A stretch of 5,846 bases of DNA from Ferrovibrio terrae_B (GTDB lineage: Bacteria > Pseudomonadota > Alphaproteobacteria > Ferrovibrionales > Ferrovibrionaceae): NCBI RefSeq assembly GCF_943371255.1, contig NZ_CALRUC010000175.1, forward strand, positions 1-5,846, in the 5' to 3' direction. This document shows positions 5,091 through 5,846 of the stretch, one piece after another. The notes under the pieces were generated by a model. It was given only the letters and a program-made list of their open reading frames with translations. It was not told where the DNA came from and ran no database searches. The translations under genes were made by a program, and so were the position numbers. Position 1 is the stretch's first letter. Each line of letters starts with the position of its first letter.

Positions 5091-5450
5091 TCACGGCGCC
5101 GGATAGCTGGTCTGATAGCGGCTGGTCAGCGTCAGCGGCACGCTGCCGCTGTTGGTGACGTCCACATAGGCCGCGCCGCTGGCGCCCCGCCCATAGCGAT
5201 CATACAGCTCGACCTTGCCGCCGGCCGGCACGGTAATCGCACTGCTGCCGGCAGGAAGCTGCAGGCTGCCCGCGCTGCCGCTGGCATTGACCACCGTGAT
5301 GGTGGTGTAGCCGTAGCGGTCACCCACATCGAGCTTAGCAGTTGCGCCGGGCGCGACAGTGATAGTGCCGGCCTGTGCAGCTGCAGCAAGGCCAATGGCG
5401 AACACGGCGGCAAGCGCCAGGCGGGAAGCGACGGTTTTGATGTTCAACAT
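5091..5450 (-). CDS. Small exported protein with two DRYG repeats (119 aa)
   Basis: I do not recognise a named family. The N-terminus is a textbook Sec signal peptide: positive start MLNIKTVASR, hydrophobic core LALAAVFAIGLAA, and an AQA cleavage site after residue 27. The mature part (about 92 residues) is rich in Gly, Ala, Ser, Thr and Val, has no Cys, and looks all-beta. It contains two similar units, 29-65 and 71-108. Each runs from an ITV-x-x-G strand start through L or Y to DRYG (44-47 and 84-87), then a second strand (TTITVVNAS / AAYVDVTNS) and an S-x-x-L-x-L end. A periplasmic or secreted beta-sandwich is likely; a binding or structural role is guesswork. The ATG at 5450 is preceded by GGAG with 7 nt spacing and starts the signal peptide exactly. 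The frame remains open upstream to 5621 but without such signals. It is convergent with the PAS pair. Confidence 0.85.
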   Translation of the reverse strand: MLNIKTVASRLALAAVFAIGLAAAAQAGTITVAPGATAKLDVGDRYGYTTITVVNASGSAGSLQLPAGSSAITVPAGGKVELYDRYGRGASGAAYVDVTNSGSVPLTLTSRYQTSYPAP

Positions 5451-5700
5451 GATGGTTCTCCATGCCGTCCATATTGCAGTGCGAAGCACCGGCCGGACCG
5501 CAGGCAACAAGTATGGCGTGATCCGGGCACCGCAAAGGTCACGTCCGTGTGAATGCAACCACTCTGCGGCGAGCGTCACAGTTTTCAATACAAGCGCGCT
5601 TAGTAATCGCCTTAGGGTCACAAATCGTTAGGTATTTCCCGTATAATGGAATAAAATTTCGCTCACGCTGCACGCAGGGGTTCATCCCGGGGGGACTAAA
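5451..5700. other. Divergent intergenic region between exported-protein gene and right-edge gene
   Basis: This is a 250-bp non-coding spacer serving two divergent genes. It has the RBS of the leftward gene (GGAG on the minus strand, about 5458-5461), the RBS of the rightward gene (GGGGGGA, 5689-5695), an exact TATAAT (5642-5647), and three GTCAC motifs (5538, 5575, 5617) on the plus strand. The part from about 5580 to 5660 is AT-richer than the rest. No small ORF or stable RNA could be supported. Confidence 0.6.
5642..5647 (+). promoter_or_regulatory. Exact -10 hexamer TATAAT for the right-edge gene
   Basis: A perfect TATAAT lies 53 nt before the ATG at 5701 in an AT-rich patch. No good -35 is found at 16-18 bp spacing (the region reads TCACAAAT), and no TG extends the -10, so an activator may be needed. 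Transcription would start near 5654, leaving a leader of about 47 nt. Confidence 0.5.
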
Positions 5701-5846
5701 ATGGGGCAGCAATACCCGTTCGTTAATTATCAGATCGACGGCAAGGTGGTGACGTTGATCATGGTGTCGGAAGCCGGGGTGGCGACTCCGGAAATGGCAC
5801 AGCGGTCGATGGCCGCCTTCAAGCAGCGCCTGAAAAAAGATGAAGT
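5701..5846 (+). CDS. Unrecognised protein, N-terminal 48 codons only
   Basis: The visible start MGQQYPFVNYQIDGKVVTLI leads to VSEAGVATPEMAQRSMAAFK (22-41) and a basic stretch QRLKKDEV. I do not recognise it. It has no signal peptide or clear membrane helix. The first 20 residues look like two short beta strands, followed by an amphipathic helix from about residue 29. The ATG has a strong Shine-Dalgarno, GGGGGGA, 5 nt upstream, and the frame stays open to the right edge, so a genuine gene is likely. It is divergent from the exported-protein gene and may share regulation with it through the 250-bp spacer. Confidence 0.75.
   Translation, partial: MGQQYPFVNYQIDGKVVTLIMVSEAGVATPEMAQRSMAAFKQRLKKDE

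Noticed and set aside
5451..5621. Upstream extension of the exported-protein frame
   Set aside because: It would bury the signal peptide inside the protein, and the strong GGAG site directly precedes the ATG at 5450.
1..5846. CRISPR array, insertion sequence, toxin-antitoxin or defence genes
   Set aside because: No regularly spaced repeats, no transposase or integrase motifs, no terminal inverted repeats, and no recognisable toxin or nuclease were seen.

Overview
The window looks like a GC-rich alphaproteobacterial chromosome, probably of the Rhodospirillales type. The main reasons are a dCTP deaminase of the long bacterial form next to murA, and two tandem proteins of the PAS_5-like family that is abundant in alphaproteobacteria. 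No tool could be run, so the family names come from recognising motifs by eye.

Left part (1-1171, minus strand). A housekeeping block reads leftwards: a small basic protein of 66 residues, then dcd (dCTP deaminase), a probable terminator, then the first 65 codons of murA, which runs off the left edge. Region 1172-1443 has no convincing gene. It holds a perfect 17-bp dyad, an 11-bp tandem repeat and a terminator-like UUCG hairpin. A complete tRNA-Thr(GGU) with encoded CCA follows at 1444-1518 on the plus strand. After it come two perfect stem-loops and a short ORF with a strong ribosome binding site (1692) that overlaps the next gene.

Centre (1741-3945, plus strand). One 734-residue polytopic membrane protein joins two modules that are normally separate: an N-terminal lysylphosphatidylglycerol-synthase-TM (UPF0104, flippase-like) half and a C-terminal O-antigen ligase/polymerase (Wzy_C-like) half. 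It is the most unusual object here. Its base composition is visibly lower in GC than its neighbours and it lies just downstream of a tRNA, so horizontal acquisition is possible. No attachment repeat, integrase or IS element is visible.

Right part (3979-5846). Two adjacent PAS_5-like genes (195 and 168 residues, 1-nt gap) form a tandem paralogous pair. The first may be expressed from a promoter placed so close that the mRNA would be leaderless. Convergent to them, on the minus strand, is a small exported protein of 119 residues with a clear signal peptide and two internal DRYG-containing repeats. A 250-bp divergent intergenic region with an exact TATAAT follows, then the first 48 codons of an unrecognised protein that runs off the right edge.

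Functionally, the left block serves nucleotide and peptidoglycan precursor supply, and the tRNA serves translation. The central fusion probably acts on lipid-linked glycans at the inner membrane. The PAS pair probably senses or signals. No glycosyltransferase or polysaccharide cluster is visible around the fusion, so its substrate cannot be read from the context.
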